From positions 1 through 15,204 of the forward strand of contig JBEHYA010000047.1 in NCBI GenBank assembly GCA_048498415.1: 15,204 bases of DNA, read 5' to 3'. This document shows positions 1 to 6,985 of the stretch, one piece after another (position 1 is the first letter of the stretch; each line of letters opens with the position of its first letter). A program made the translations under genes and the position numbers. The notes beneath the pieces were generated by a model. It did no database searches, was not told the DNA's origin, and was given only the letters and a program-made list of their open reading frames with translations. Source of the DNA: JBEHYA01 sp048498415. Its GTDB lineage: Bacteria > Pseudomonadota > Alphaproteobacteria > UBA9219 > RGZA01.

Positions 1-18
1 CAGGGGCATACTATCAAT

Positions 19-115
19 GTCATCCCGCACTTGATGTGGGATCCCATGGTAACGATGATTATAGGAAGAAAACTAAATGGGATCCCGGATAGCGCAAGCG
101 CGCTTCCGGGATGAC
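19..115. repeat. Two-armed palindromic dispersed repeat (GTCATCCC family)
   Basis: The outer ends are inverted copies, GTCATCCC at 19-26 and GGGATGAC at 108-115. The inner ends are also inverted, GGGATCCCAT at 37-46 and ATGGGATCCC at 77-86. Each arm folds on itself as well: CCCGCAC with GTGGG on the left, and CCGGAT/AGCGC with GCGCT/TCCGG on the right. Between the arms lie about 30 AT-rich bases. Repeats of this general form are scattered through many alphaproteobacterial genomes. Only one copy is in this window, so calling it dispersed is inference. It lies just downstream of the minus-strand mini-ORF at 146-268. Confidence 0.7.
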
Positions 116-145
116 AGATTTTGGCTTAATTAAAAAAGTTCGTAG

Positions 146-268
146 TTACTTTGGGAAAATCTTCTCAATTTCTTCTTTAAGTTTTTCATCAGAGATAGAA
201 AGGATTTCTTGAATAAATTCTGGAACTGGCTCTTGATCTTTTGGCATTTGACCTTTCAAAACTGACAT
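146..268 (-). CDS. Small hypothetical protein, 40 residues
   Basis: A minus-strand ATG at 268 opens a 40-codon frame ending in TAA at 146. The product is acidic to amphipathic, begins MSVLKGQMPKDQEP and has a charged, helix-prone C-terminal half (ISDEKLKEEIEKIF). It starts 12 nt beyond the stop of the HEPN-like gene and shares its AT-rich composition, so the two are probably co-transcribed. An internal ATG at codon 8 has an AAAGG-like ribosome binding site just upstream and could be the true start, giving 33 residues. I recognise no family. Its length and position would suit a small partner or antitoxin, but that is speculation. Confidence 0.45.
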   Translation of the reverse strand: MSVLKGQMPKDQEPVPEFIQEILSISDEKLKEEIEKIFPK

Positions 269-280
269 ATGAAAAATTAG

Positions 281-718
281 CTAACATATACTTCTATTTA
301 ATTTATTAAAAGATTCTGCCCTCTCATACAGGTCTTTCACGCTCAATGGCTTAATATCAAAACGTCCTATTGAGAAATATGGAACGAGCACTGTTTCGCC
401 GTCTGCAATAATAATTGTAGAGTGAGCTATTTCATTACGTCTAATAACTTTCTGACGTAATTTATTATGTAGCTTTTTCCATATTAATACTGATTTGCCG
501 TCTGATAAGCGGTTCGTCAAAACAGCATCAGCAGCTCTTAGCTTTCCTTCAAAACTTCTGATTGAGTTCCAAACGTCATTTGACATTCCTAAGTCAATTG
601 AGCGTGTTGAGAATAACATATGAAGTGAGTGTTCAACAGTTGACCACGCTAAGAGACAGGTACCCAATGCCAAGGTCAGCTCTTTTTTAATATTTTCATC
701 GGGCAACATCGGGATCAT
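281..718 (-). CDS. Small HEPN-like hypothetical protein
   Basis: A soluble, mostly helical protein of about 145 residues with no signal peptide. An early helix reads AWSTVEHSLHMLF, and RRNEIAHS near residues 93-100 gives an R-N-x3-H (Rx4H) motif with R94 and H99. That motif, after a helix with a W..VE....L pattern, is typical of HEPN-fold proteins, many of which are RNases of toxin-antitoxin or defence systems, though others are inactive. I chose ATG at 718. A TTG at 736 would overlap the pit stop, and ATG at 709 is also possible; none has a strong ribosome binding site. The gene is much more AT-rich than pit, which ends only 4 nt upstream. That abrupt change suggests insertion of foreign DNA behind pit. 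The HEPN call rests on motif and helix pattern only. Confidence 0.6.
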   Translation of the reverse strand: MIPMLPDENIKKELTLALGTCLLAWSTVEHSLHMLFSTRSIDLGMSNDVWNSIRSFEGKLRAADAVLTNRLSDGKSVLIWKKLHNKLRQKVIRRNEIAHSTIIIADGETVLVPYFSIGRFDIKPLSVKDLYERAESFNKLNRSIC

Positions 719-722
719 ATGT

Positions 723-1760
723 TTAGGCTCTAACAAACAAATTAATCACGCAATACCCCACGCCCCCAAACGCCGCCGCGCTGGGCAGGGTAATCAGCCA
801 GATCGCCGCCATCCGGTTTACAATATCCCATTTCACATGTTTACGCCCGCGCGCGGCGCCCACGCCAATCACGGCGCCGCTGGTCGATAGCGTGGTGGAG
901 ATCGGCAGATGCAGCATGGTCGCCACGAAAATCGAAAATGCCGCGCCGGTCTCTGCCGCAAAACCATGCAACGGCCGCAGGCGGGTTAAGCGAAAACCCA
1001 GTGTTTGCGTAATACGCCAGCCGCCCGTAAGCGTTCCCAGACTGATTACAATATACGACATCGCCACCACCCAGCCGGGAATGGTCAGGTCGCCGCTGGG
1101 GCTATGTACAATCCCCGCCACCATCAACGCGCCGGCAATCACGCCGGCGGTTTTCTGCGCATCGTTGCTGCCATGATTTAAGCTTAAGGCGGCGCTGGAT
1201 ATCAGCTGCAAAATCTTCAGCGATTTATCCGAGCCTTTCATATGCAGCCGCTTCAAAACCTGATTGGTAATCCCCAGCACGCCAAACGCAATCGCATAAC
1301 CAATCAACGGCGCCACGAATATGAAAAGCAGCGTTTTCAGCCAGCCATCCATAATCACGGGCGCGAATAAATCGTGCCAGCCATCCAGGCTATATTTATG
1401 AAACAGCGCTGCGCCCAAATACCCGCCCAGCAGCGCATGCGAAGACGAGCTCGGCATCTTGACCCACCAGGTCAGCAGGTTCCACGCAATCGCGCCGATC
1501 AGCGCGCCCACAATGACGGGCAGCGTGACAAAGTGCAGATCAATCAACCCGCTGCCCACCGTTTTTGCCACGCCGGTTGAAAAGATGAAAAAAGCGGCAA
1601 AATTCCAGAACGCAGCCCACAGCACCGCATGGAACGGTTTTAAGACCTTGGTGGCCACAATCGTGGCAATCGAATTAGAGGCATCGTGGAAACCGTTGGT
1701 GAAATCGAACACCAGCGCCAGCCCCACCACGATATAACAAAGAAACAGCGTTTCGTTCAT
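723..1760 (-). CDS. pit: PiT-family inorganic phosphate transporter
   Basis: A 345-residue inner-membrane protein that imports inorganic phosphate (usually as a metal-phosphate complex) driven by the proton gradient. Both signature repeats of the family are visible: GFHDASNSIAT at about residues 23-33 and SLNHGSNDAQKTAG at about 193-206. They sit in inverted-topology halves rich in membrane helices, and the length is usual for compact bacterial PiT proteins. The ATG at 1760 is preceded by GGTGG, a good ribosome binding site. The gene is divergent from ahpC. Many bacterial pit genes follow a PhoU-like DUF47 gene; none is adjacent here. The TAA at 723 is almost against the AT-rich HEPN-like gene. 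Confidence 0.93.
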   Translation of the reverse strand: MNETLFLCYIVVGLALVFDFTNGFHDASNSIATIVATKVLKPFHAVLWAAFWNFAAFFIFSTGVAKTVGSGLIDLHFVTLPVIVGALIGAIAWNLLTWWVKMPSSSSHALLGGYLGAALFHKYSLDGWHDLFAPVIMDGWLKTLLFIFVAPLIGYAIAFGVLGITNQVLKRLHMKGSDKSLKILQLISSAALSLNHGSNDAQKTAGVIAGALMVAGIVHSPSGDLTIPGWVVAMSYIVISLGTLTGGWRITQTLGFRLTRLRPLHGFAAETGAAFSIFVATMLHLPISTTLSTSGAVIGVGAARGRKHVKWDIVNRMAAIWLITLPSAAAFGGVGYCVINLFVRA

Positions 1761-1783
1761 GATCCACCGGTCGTTTCCGCCCG

Positions 1784-1789
1784 TATAAT
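1784..1789 (+). promoter_or_regulatory. Candidate -10 box for ahpC
   Basis: A perfect TATAAT lies in the 102-nt gap between divergent pit and ahpC. It would give a 5' leader of about 65 nt for ahpC. No good -35 hexamer is seen 16-18 nt upstream, so the promoter may need an activator, or the match may be chance. An odd palindrome, CGTTTAAAACG, follows at 1805-1815. Confidence 0.35.
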
Positions 1790-1862
1790 GGCAGATTGAA
1801 GGGGCGTTTAAAACGTCCTATATGAATATCCGCTATTCCCAACCCCTAACAGGAGTTATGCC

Positions 1863-2402
1863 ATGCTAACCGTTGGCGATGCTTTTCCCCAATATAAACT
1901 GACCGGCGTGGTCAGCCTTGACGTCAAGAACGCATTCAAGGAATTCACCAATTCGTCCGACAAGGGCAAGTGGAAGATCATGTTCTTCTGGCCCAAGGAT
2001 TTCACCTTTGTCTGCCCCACCGAAATCGCGGCCTTCGGCAAAGCCAACAGCAAGTTCAATGAACGCGATGCGGTTGTGTATGGCATCAGCACCGACAGCG
2101 AATTCGTCCACCATGCCTGGCGCACCCATCACGCGGATCTCAAAGATCTGCCGTTCACGATGCTCTCCGATCTGAAGCGCGAACTTTCCACCGCGCTTGG
2201 CATTCTGGATAAAGATGCGGGCGTGCCGCTGCGCGCAACGTTCATCGTTGACCCGAACGGCATCATTCAGTTCGCCGCCGTGAACAGCCTCAACGTCGGT
2301 CGTAATGTGGATGAAGTGATCCGCGTGCTCGATGCGTTGCAGACCGATGAACTCTGCCCCTGCAATTGGAAAAAAGGCGACGACGTTCTGAAGGTCGCCT
2401 GA
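1863..2402 (+). CDS. ahpC: AhpC-type 2-Cys peroxiredoxin
   Basis: A cytosolic thiol peroxidase that reduces hydrogen peroxide, organic peroxides and probably peroxynitrite. The peroxidatic cysteine is C51 in FWPKDFTFVCPTE. The C-terminus reads DELCPCNWKKGD, giving resolving-type cysteines C165 and C167. This CxC ending and the overall sequence resemble the mycobacterial AhpC subgroup, which is recycled by AhpD rather than AhpF; no ahpD is in the window. At 179 residues it is slightly short for AhpC. The start follows AGGAG at 1851-1855 with 7-nt spacing. A terminator closes the transcript, so the gene is probably monocistronic. No OxyR site was recognised. Confidence 0.93.
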   Translation: MLTVGDAFPQYKLTGVVSLDVKNAFKEFTNSSDKGKWKIMFFWPKDFTFVCPTEIAAFGKANSKFNERDAVVYGISTDSEFVHHAWRTHHADLKDLPFTMLSDLKRELSTALGILDKDAGVPLRATFIVDPNGIIQFAAVNSLNVGRNVDEVIRVLDALQTDELCPCNWKKGDDVLKVA

Positions 2403-2420
2403 TCCGGCAGGCCCTCAAAT

Positions 2421-2463
2421 AAAAGCCCTCGCCCACGAATAAAATCATGGGCAGGGCTTTTTT
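2421..2463 (+). terminator. Rho-independent terminator of ahpC
   Basis: AAAAGCCCT-C-GCCCA at 2421-2435 pairs with TGGGC-A-GGGCTTTT at 2448-2461, with one bulged base. The loop is 12 nt and the 3' arm runs into a U-tract. It ends 18 nt or more after the ahpC stop, and nothing else occupies the gap up to 2570. Confidence 0.85.
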
Positions 2464-2570
2464 ATTTCCAAAAAACCGTTACACCGCAGAAATGCTCGGT
2501 TTTACTGAGTAAAATCAGGGATCGTCAGATAAATATACTTTTGCACGAAACTAATTTAACCATTCCGATT

Positions 2571-2613
2571 TGTTGACAAAAAAGGTCAGCGCGCCTAATC
2601 CATACAGTCAACA
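2571..2613 (+). promoter_or_regulatory. Promoter and putative operator of the XRE-methyltransferase operon
   Basis: A perfect -35 TTGACA occupies 2573-2578. The best -10 candidates are weak: TAATCC at 2596 (17-nt spacing) or CCTAAT at 2594 (15-nt spacing). A 7-bp inverted repeat, TGTTGAC at 2571-2577 and GTCAACA at 2607-2613, brackets the promoter with the left arm on the -35 box. This suits autoregulation by the XRE protein encoded next, but that is inference; half-sites 29 nt apart would need a tetramer or looping. Confidence 0.4.
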
Positions 2614-2652
2614 TTTACAGCTACTGCCAACGTAACGATTCGTTTGAGCGCC

Positions 2653-3297
2653 ATGATCGAACCACGCCAAATCCGCGCCGCACGCGCCTTGTTGAACTGG
2701 AGCCAGTCCGATCTGGCCTCCGCGTCCGGCGTTGCCGTGAGCTCGATCAAGAATATCGAAAACAGCCTCACGGTCGCCCGCAAGGACACCATTCAGGATA
2801 TCCGCGGCGCGTTGGAAAAATCGGGCGTTGAATTCATTCCGGGTTCCGGCGTGCGCACGCGCACCGAAGCGATCACCGTGCTCAAGGGCGCGGACTCCCT
2901 GCAGATCTTTTTCGACGACATCTACCATTCCATGCAAACGCATAATGGCGGCGAGATCATGATCTACGGCGTTGAAGAAAAGAGCTACGACGCCGTTGAC
3001 AAGCGCATGGTCGATGACCATCTGGCCCGCATGCAGAAGCTGGGCAACGTCACGCAGAAAGTTATTTGCCGCAAAGGCGACAGCTATTTCACCGTGCCTT
3101 ACGCGGAATACCGCTGGGCCGATGCCTCCCTGTTCACCGGCACGCCGTTCTATGTCTATCAGGACAAGCTGGCGATGATTTTGTGGGAACCCGAATTACA
3201 AGTCATCGTGCTGCAATACCCGCAGCTGGTTGATGCCTATAAGAAGCAATTCATGGTTTTGTGGAAGAATGCGGAATTACCGGAAACAAAGAAGTAA
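2653..3297 (+). CDS. XRE-family transcriptional regulator with a C-terminal sensor-like domain
   Basis: Residues about 5-65 form a Cro/C1-type helix-turn-helix: RQIRAARALLNWSQSDLA, then GVAVSSIKNIENS. The remaining 150 residues are an alpha/beta domain with no recognised ligand motif. The pattern (GGEIMIYGVEE, then ADASLFTGTPFYVYQDKLAMIL, then a final YKKQFMVLWKNA helix) resembles the PLD-like C-terminal domains of some HTH regulators, without visible catalytic HKD motifs. I chose ATG at 2653; an in-frame TTG at 2644 would add three residues, and neither has a good ribosome binding site. The stop is 3 nt before the EgtD-like gene, so the two are almost certainly co-transcribed and the regulator probably controls that enzyme. 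The effector is unknown. Confidence 0.8.
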   Translation: MIEPRQIRAARALLNWSQSDLASASGVAVSSIKNIENSLTVARKDTIQDIRGALEKSGVEFIPGSGVRTRTEAITVLKGADSLQIFFDDIYHSMQTHNGGEIMIYGVEEKSYDAVDKRMVDDHLARMQKLGNVTQKVICRKGDSYFTVPYAEYRWADASLFTGTPFYVYQDKLAMILWEPELQVIVLQYPQLVDAYKKQFMVLWKNAELPETKK

Positions 3298-3300
3298 TTT

Positions 3301-4464
3301 ATGCAAATGAATTTAGCTGTTGATAAAGCAACCATTCGTCCCGCGCACGATGATGCGGCAAGCGAAATGGAGCTTCAGCGTTTCCGTGAGGCAACGCTGT
3401 CGCTGTTTCGCGCTGCTGCCCAGAGCATGACCGCCCGCCACGGCGGCCTCAGCCAATTCATGTACGCCGAGCCGCAATCGGATGATGACAAGGTTAATGG
3501 CAATAATCTGTATAAAGAACTAGTCGAACTGCCGGAATATTATCACTACCGCGAAGGCGAATTGATCCGCGATAACGCAACGCAAAGACTGATCACTGCC
3601 AGCGGCGGCATCAAGCCAACCGACGTAATCGATCTCGGCACCGGCCCCGTGCCGTCGGTTTTAAGCAAAGCCGTTCCCACCCTGGAAGCGGTGGAAAATC
3701 TGGCTGGCTATACCGGCGTTGACAACTCGCTCACTTACCTGCTTGGCGCCACGGAAACCGTGAGCCGACGCTTTAAAGGCCTGCATGTCGGCTTTGTGCA
3801 CAGCGACTTTGCCGATCTCAGCACCCAGTTTATTAAAACCCAGAACCCCATCTTCCTGCTTTACGGCAACGTCATGTCGAATTTCATGTCGCATGATGGC
3901 GTGCCCAACCCGGAAGCCATGGAGTTCCTGCAAAATATTTACAACGTGATATCGATCACGGGCGGCCGCCTCATTGTCGGCCACGACTGCAATCAGGACG
4001 AGGCATCGAAGGAAGCCGGCTACAACAATCCCGTTGCGGAAAAATGGATGAAGAACCTGCCCTACCGCATGGAACGCGACCTTGGCGTGAAGTTCGGCGA
4101 AGCGGGTTATAATCCCGATGATTTTGAATATTTCTACCGCTGGAATGCACAGGCATTCTGCAAGGAAATGGGCCTGCGCCTGAAGAAGGATATGACTGTC
4201 ACGCTCGGCGAAGAATCTTTCCCGCTCAAGGCCGGTACCGAACTTCATATGTGGAATTCGAACGCGTATCCACCCGATGTTGTCAGCGGCATGCTCAAAA
4301 AAATTGGCTTCCAGCCGGGCCGCGTGATGACAGATGCCCATGTAGTCAGCAAAGACAATCCGCTGCACAATGACGGCATCGCCCGCATGGCCCTTCATGT
4401 TTGCCGCGCCCCGCGCGACATCAATTATGCCCGCCTGGTGCTTGGCGGGGTCGGTCTTGCCTGA
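3301..4464 (+). CDS. EgtD-like SAM-dependent amino-acid N-methyltransferase, substrate uncertain
   Basis: A 387-residue protein of the histidine-betaine methyltransferase family (Methyltransf_33/DUF2260; EgtD makes hercynine for ergothioneine). Visible motifs are ELPEYY (76-81), SAM motif I DLGTGPVPS (111-119), the ribose-binding acidic loop GVDNS (139-143), LLYGNVMSNFM (186-196), AGYNN (239-243), CKEMGLRL (287-294) and ELHMWNSNAY (314-323). From memory of Mycobacterium EgtD, the amino-acid-binding Tyr56, Asn166, Tyr206, Met252 and Ser284 align with Y80, N194, Y241, M290 and S320. Glu282, which reads the imidazole, aligns with W318. The substrate may therefore not be histidine. No egtB, egtC or egtE is nearby. 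The N-terminal 50 residues and C-terminal 45 extend beyond typical EgtD (about 320). It forms an operon with the upstream XRE gene. Family call sure, substrate not. Confidence 0.82.
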   Translation: MQMNLAVDKATIRPAHDDAASEMELQRFREATLSLFRAAAQSMTARHGGLSQFMYAEPQSDDDKVNGNNLYKELVELPEYYHYREGELIRDNATQRLITASGGIKPTDVIDLGTGPVPSVLSKAVPTLEAVENLAGYTGVDNSLTYLLGATETVSRRFKGLHVGFVHSDFADLSTQFIKTQNPIFLLYGNVMSNFMSHDGVPNPEAMEFLQNIYNVISITGGRLIVGHDCNQDEASKEAGYNNPVAEKWMKNLPYRMERDLGVKFGEAGYNPDDFEYFYRWNAQAFCKEMGLRLKKDMTVTLGEESFPLKAGTELHMWNSNAYPPDVVSGMLKKIGFQPGRVMTDAHVVSKDNPLHNDGIARMALHVCRAPRDINYARLVLGGVGLA

Positions 4465-4503
4465 AACCGCCAAGATATAGGGTTTAAGCGCCCCATCCCC
4501 CTC

Positions 4504-4532
4504 TTTACCTTTATCCCGCACGCAGCTAGCAT
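4504..4532 (+). promoter_or_regulatory. Candidate promoter of infC
   Basis: TTTACC at 4504-4509 and TAGCAT at 4527-4532 are separated by exactly 17 nt. Each matches the sigma-70 consensus at four of six positions. They lie in the gap between the methyltransferase stop and infC and would give a leader of about 30 nt. Weak on sequence alone. Confidence 0.3.
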
Positions 4533-4558
4533 CAGCCCCCTGTTTCGTTAACAATTCC

Positions 4559-4564
4559 AAGGAG
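4559..4564 (+). promoter_or_regulatory. Strong ribosome binding site that fixes the infC start at AUA
   Basis: AAGGAG lies 7 nt before ATA at 4572, in frame with infC. The ATG at 4644, which a simple search would pick, lies 80 nt away with no binding site in front of it. This decides the start in favour of a non-AUG codon, as is usual for IF3 genes. Confidence 0.85.
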
Positions 4565-4571
4565 AAGTCCA

Positions 4572-5123
4572 ATACCCCGGCCCGACCCCAAAACGCGTGA
4601 CGTTCCGTTAGATAAAGATAATACGCGCATTAACCGCGACATCATGGCCCGTACGGTGCGCCTTGTGGATGCAGACGGCGAAATGCGCGGCGTGGTCACG
4701 ATCAAGGAAGCGCTGGATGCGGCCGAAGCTGCCGGCCTTGATCTGGTGGAAGTCTCGCCCAATGCCGAGCCGCCGGTGTGTAAAATTCTCGATTACGGCA
4801 AATATAAATACGAGCAGCACAAGAAAGCCGCCGAAGCGCGTAAAAAACAGAAGGTCATCGAAATCAAGGAAATCAAACTCCGCCCGGTGATCGACGACAA
4901 CGATTTGAACGTGAAGATGCGCAGTGCCCGCGCGTTTTTGGAAGAAGGCGATAAGGTCAAGGTCACGCTTAAATTCCGCGGCCGCGAAATGGCCCACCAG
5001 GAACTGGGCATGAATTTGCTGACCCGGGTGAAGGAAATTCTGGCCGATGTGTCGAAAGTTGAATACGACGCAAAATTTGAAGGCCGCCAGATTGTGATGA
5101 TTTTAGCTTCGAATAAAGTTTAA
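4572..5123 (+). CDS. infC: Translation initiation factor IF-3
   Basis: IF3 binds the 30S subunit, blocks premature 50S joining and checks the start codon and initiator tRNA. From the AUA start the product is 183 residues, close to the 180 of E. coli. The frame upstream of the first ATG encodes DNTRINRDIMA, the conserved IF3 N-terminal RINRxI motif, which confirms the extension. The N-domain continues with VRLVDADGEMRGVV and ends at ICKILDYGKYKYEQ; a basic linker (KKAAEARKKQKV) leads to the C-domain IKEIKLRPVIDDNDLNVK and the FRGREMAH loop. A rare start codon, disfavoured by IF3 itself, is the known basis of infC autoregulation. Neither thrS upstream nor rpmI-rplT downstream is present, so infC stands alone here. 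Confidence 0.95.
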   Translation: MPRPDPKTRDVPLDKDNTRINRDIMARTVRLVDADGEMRGVVTIKEALDAAEAAGLDLVEVSPNAEPPVCKILDYGKYKYEQHKKAAEARKKQKVIEIKEIKLRPVIDDNDLNVKMRSARAFLEEGDKVKVTLKFRGREMAHQELGMNLLTRVKEILADVSKVEYDAKFEGRQIVMILASNKV

Positions 5124-5126
5124 GAA

Positions 5127-5140
5127 CGGGCGTCAGCCCG
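5127..5140 (+). terminator. Short GC hairpin after infC, possible weak terminator
   Basis: CGGGC-GTCA-GCCCG is a perfect 5-bp stem with a 4-nt loop just after the infC stop. No U-tract follows (CCATTATTTAAG), so termination would be weak or partial. An AT-rich stretch, TATATATAAG near 5164-5173, follows and may be part of a promoter for the next gene. Confidence 0.3.
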
Positions 5141-5182
5141 CCATTATTTAAGTGATTTTAGGCGTATATATAAGAGAACAGC

Positions 5183-6874
5183 ATGTTACCGACGAGCTGG
5201 GACCCGGAGCGCGATAAAGACGTCATTGCCAGCCTTATGGCATGGGCCGCCTACGATGCCGCCTATCATAAAGGCAAAGGCGGCATCCGTAACGGCATGA
5301 TCCGCTTCCAGCTGGTGGGCGCCCCTAAAATCGAAGGCCGTGTGGATTCAATCGTCGGGCCGCTGGCCGTTATCTGCGATGTGCGCGCCGCGCATGAAAA
5401 CAAAATATCGCCCGAAGCCGGCCGCCAGCTCCGCGCGCTCAGCGCTAGCGCCGCCGTTATTGAGAAACAGTTCGGCGATGTGCCCGCGCTCGCGCGCCTG
5501 CGGCAAGAGATTGAATCCCTTCAGTCGGCGATCACCCGGCTCACCAAGGAACAGCTGCCCTATGAAAACGGCGCCGCCAGCGACGCCTATAGCCGCCGCC
5601 TGCACGCGCTGGCCAGCTATGGCGGCGAACTCATGTCCATGCGCCCGCATCCGCCGCTTACCGAGCGTATCAAAACCCTGCTTGGCATTCGCCCCATCAA
5701 ACCCACCAGCGCCCAGCTTGAAATGGCGCACGCCGCCATCCAGAAAGCCGCCGATGAAGCGGGCCTTGCGTATGATGAAAATATCCTGCGCAACATCGAT
5801 GCGATGGATGAAATCGTGCCCCACGCCCGCATTGAACGCGTGGTGCGCGACACCTTTAAAAACAGCGCCCCGGCATTCGAAAAACTCACCGGCATTCCGG
5901 TCTACAGCAAAGATCCGGCTTATAAAAACGAACTCATCTTCGATTTTGAAATCAACACGCGGCCGCAGCCCGATGCGCCGCGCCTTTCCTATGAACGTGC
6001 CGAAGACGATAAGGGCAATCCGGTTGGCATGCGTTTCGTGCTCAACTTCTGGCCGGGCAAGCCCATCCGCCGCACCGAACTTGAACGCCTCGTTCATCAC
6101 GAGATCTATGGCCATGTGATCAATTATCTTTTGATCCAGGAAGCCATCCGTCATCGCACCCTGCCCGCCAGCTATGGCATCATCACCGAAACCGGGCCGG
6201 ATGCCGCCGCGGGCGAAGGCCTGGCCGGCTTCATGCAGAAATACCTCGCCGCCTCGCCGCTGGCCCGGCTTAAAGAAGCCCTGAACGATTACGATTACTT
6301 CATTTACCCCATTATTCTCGGTGATTTTGCCACAAAAACCGCTGCAGCGGAGGTGGCCGGCGGCGGCCCGGGCGCATACGAAGAAGCCCGCCAGGCCGTA
6401 TTGAATAAATACGCCAGGCTGGCGCCCTATCACACGCCCGAAAACCGCGAACGTCTGCTGCGCCATTTCGGCAATGCCGATATCACCGCCCAGCGTTTAA
6501 TGGCGCATGCCATGGGCCGTAATTTCTTCACGCTCGCACATGGCGCGCTGGTGCCGGATGATTTCAGAGCGCTTATCAGCGCCGCTTATCATTTGCCGCT
6601 TGGGGTGCATGAACTTGCCGGCATGACGTATCGCTATCATCAGAATGCCGATATGATAAACGCCATTCTCGCGCCCGCCGCCAAACTATCCGATGCCGTG
6701 ATGCGCGCCGAACGAACCCACTGGCCCGTATGGGAAGACTTCAATGCCACGCAGCGTTACGTGCCGACCGTGGAAGAACTGGCCGCTTATATTGAGGCCA
6801 ACAAAGTTGGCATCAGCGAACCCCAGCGCCGCGATGACACAGCAGACGCGCCACTCCCCCAGGCCATTATCTAG
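5183..6874 (+). CDS. Putative HExxxH zinc metallopeptidase, DUF1704/MATCAP-like
   Basis: A 563-residue protein without signal peptide or membrane helix. Residues about 90-125 are probably coiled coil. The key motif is ELERLVHHEIYGHVINYL, with H306-E307-x3-H311, followed 34 residues later by GEGLAG containing E345. HExxxH plus a downstream Glu in an EGLA context is the pattern of the DUF1704 gluzincins, which include the animal tubulin tyrosine carboxypeptidases (MATCAP). The preceding FVLNFWPGKPIRRTELERL also resembles that family. The more distant DUF885 group is an alternative. The first His, H305, is an extra candidate ligand. Substrate unknown; a bacterial carboxypeptidase-like role is inference. 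The start has only a weak AGAGAA binding site. It follows infC by 59 nt and precedes lexA. Confidence 0.6.
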   Translation: MLPTSWDPERDKDVIASLMAWAAYDAAYHKGKGGIRNGMIRFQLVGAPKIEGRVDSIVGPLAVICDVRAAHENKISPEAGRQLRALSASAAVIEKQFGDVPALARLRQEIESLQSAITRLTKEQLPYENGAASDAYSRRLHALASYGGELMSMRPHPPLTERIKTLLGIRPIKPTSAQLEMAHAAIQKAADEAGLAYDENILRNIDAMDEIVPHARIERVVRDTFKNSAPAFEKLTGIPVYSKDPAYKNELIFDFEINTRPQPDAPRLSYERAEDDKGNPVGMRFVLNFWPGKPIRRTELERLVHHEIYGHVINYLLIQEAIRHRTLPASYGIITETGPDAAAGEGLAGFMQKYLAASPLARLKEALNDYDYFIYPIILGDFATKTAAAEVAGGGPGAYEEARQAVLNKYARLAPYHTPENRERLLRHFGNADITAQRLMAHAMGRNFFTLAHGALVPDDFRALISAAYHLPLGVHELAGMTYRYHQNADMINAILAPAAKLSDAVMRAERTHWPVWEDFNATQRYVPTVEELAAYIEANKVGISEPQRRDDTADAPLPQAII

Positions 6875-6985
6875 CTTTTTAGCCCAGAGATTTTGCTGCT
6901 TGCCGCCAAGTGCGCTGCAAAATTCCTGCACCTCGCCATAATCGTTTTAAGTGCGGAACCTGTACGCGTTCGCGCACATACCCCC
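6875..6985. other. Gap between the metallopeptidase gene and the lexA promoter
   Basis: I see no gene, RNA or terminator with a U-tract here. Reading frames that cross it are short, lack ribosome binding sites and resemble no protein I know. Together with the lexA promoter and leader it makes a 323-nt non-coding stretch. Confidence 0.5.

Noticed and set aside
1805..1815. CGTTTAAAACG as a regulator site for ahpC or pit
   Set aside because: A short odd palindrome with no extension and no second copy; too weak to call an operator.
3661..4572. 303-residue open frame on the minus strand
   Set aside because: It is an antisense shadow of the EgtD-like gene and shows no family features.
5348..6466. 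372-residue open frame on the minus strand
   Set aside because: It is a GC-driven shadow of the metallopeptidase gene, with a repetitive, atypical composition.
6686..6931. 81-residue minus-strand frame (from a GTG) beginning QEFCSALGGKQQNL
   Set aside because: Its first 18 or so residues look protein-like, but the rest is antisense to the metallopeptidase gene, and it has no ribosome binding site and no recognisable family.
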